Source: Rhodospirillales bacterium
GTDB taxonomy: Bacteria; Pseudomonadota; Alphaproteobacteria; Geminicoccales; Geminicoccaceae
Direction of reading: 5' to 3'
DNA: 5,464 nucleotides
Assembly: GCA_007131045.1 (NCBI GenBank)
Contig: SLRI01000400.1
Coordinates: 1 to 5,464 of the forward strand
The notes below the pieces were generated by a model that saw only the letters and a program-made list of their open reading frames with translations, was not told the origin of the DNA and ran no database searches. Within the stretch, counting starts at the first letter, position 1. Each line of letters starts with the position of its first letter. Positions 5,463-5,464 of the stretch are shown piece after piece. The position numbers were made by a program, and so were the translations under genes.

Positions 5463-5464
5463 GC

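Overview
The window is very GC-rich, with strong G/C preference at third codon positions in the genuine genes. Gene content (a MoCF-biosynthesis/NTP-transferase fusion protein, a SufS/SufU pair, MsrB and an IS1595-type transposase) suggests a chromosomal segment of a high-GC proteobacterium, most likely an alphaproteobacterium. No rRNA or protein marker here fixes the genus. Every gene I can support is on the minus strand, so the window reads biologically from right to left.

Layout, right to left. (1) 5464-5046: 419 bases with no recognisable gene. It holds the possible Pro-rich C-terminus of a gene entering from the right edge, then probably the leader of the next gene. (2) 5045-3423: a 540-residue fusion of a molybdopterin-binding (MoeA/MogA-like) domain to a MobA/MocA-like nucleotidyltransferase. 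(3) 3426-2477: about 950 bases between the recognised genes, built at least partly of degenerate tandem units of about 189 bp, with two low-confidence Arg/Ala/Pro-rich ORFs. (4) 2480-1248: a SufS-type (group II) cysteine desulfurase. (5) 1251-805: a SufU-type scaffold/sulfur-acceptor protein, start overlapping the sufS stop as ATGA. (6) 799-380: methionine-R-sulfoxide reductase MsrB, 5 bp after sufU. (7) 262-1: the N-terminal zinc-ribbon part of an IS1595/ISXO2-family transposase, cut by the left edge.

sufS-sufU-msrB look like one transcription unit. The desulfurase removes sulfur from cysteine as an enzyme-bound persulfide, the SufU-like protein is the probable acceptor or scaffold, and MsrB repairs oxidised methionine, so the cluster joins sulfur mobilisation to oxidative repair. 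The upstream fusion protein belongs to cofactor maturation of molybdenum hydroxylases, some of which need a terminal sulfido ligand supplied by a cysteine desulfurase. A functional link between the two halves is therefore possible, but it is inference.

The least explained part is 2477-3426. Its ends coincide with the stop of the fusion gene and the start of sufS. A related (A/G)TGA-containing motif recurs at roughly 189-bp intervals through it, and both candidate ORFs are joined to their neighbours by 4-bp overlaps. Whether it encodes repeat proteins or is a non-coding array cannot be settled from one sequence.
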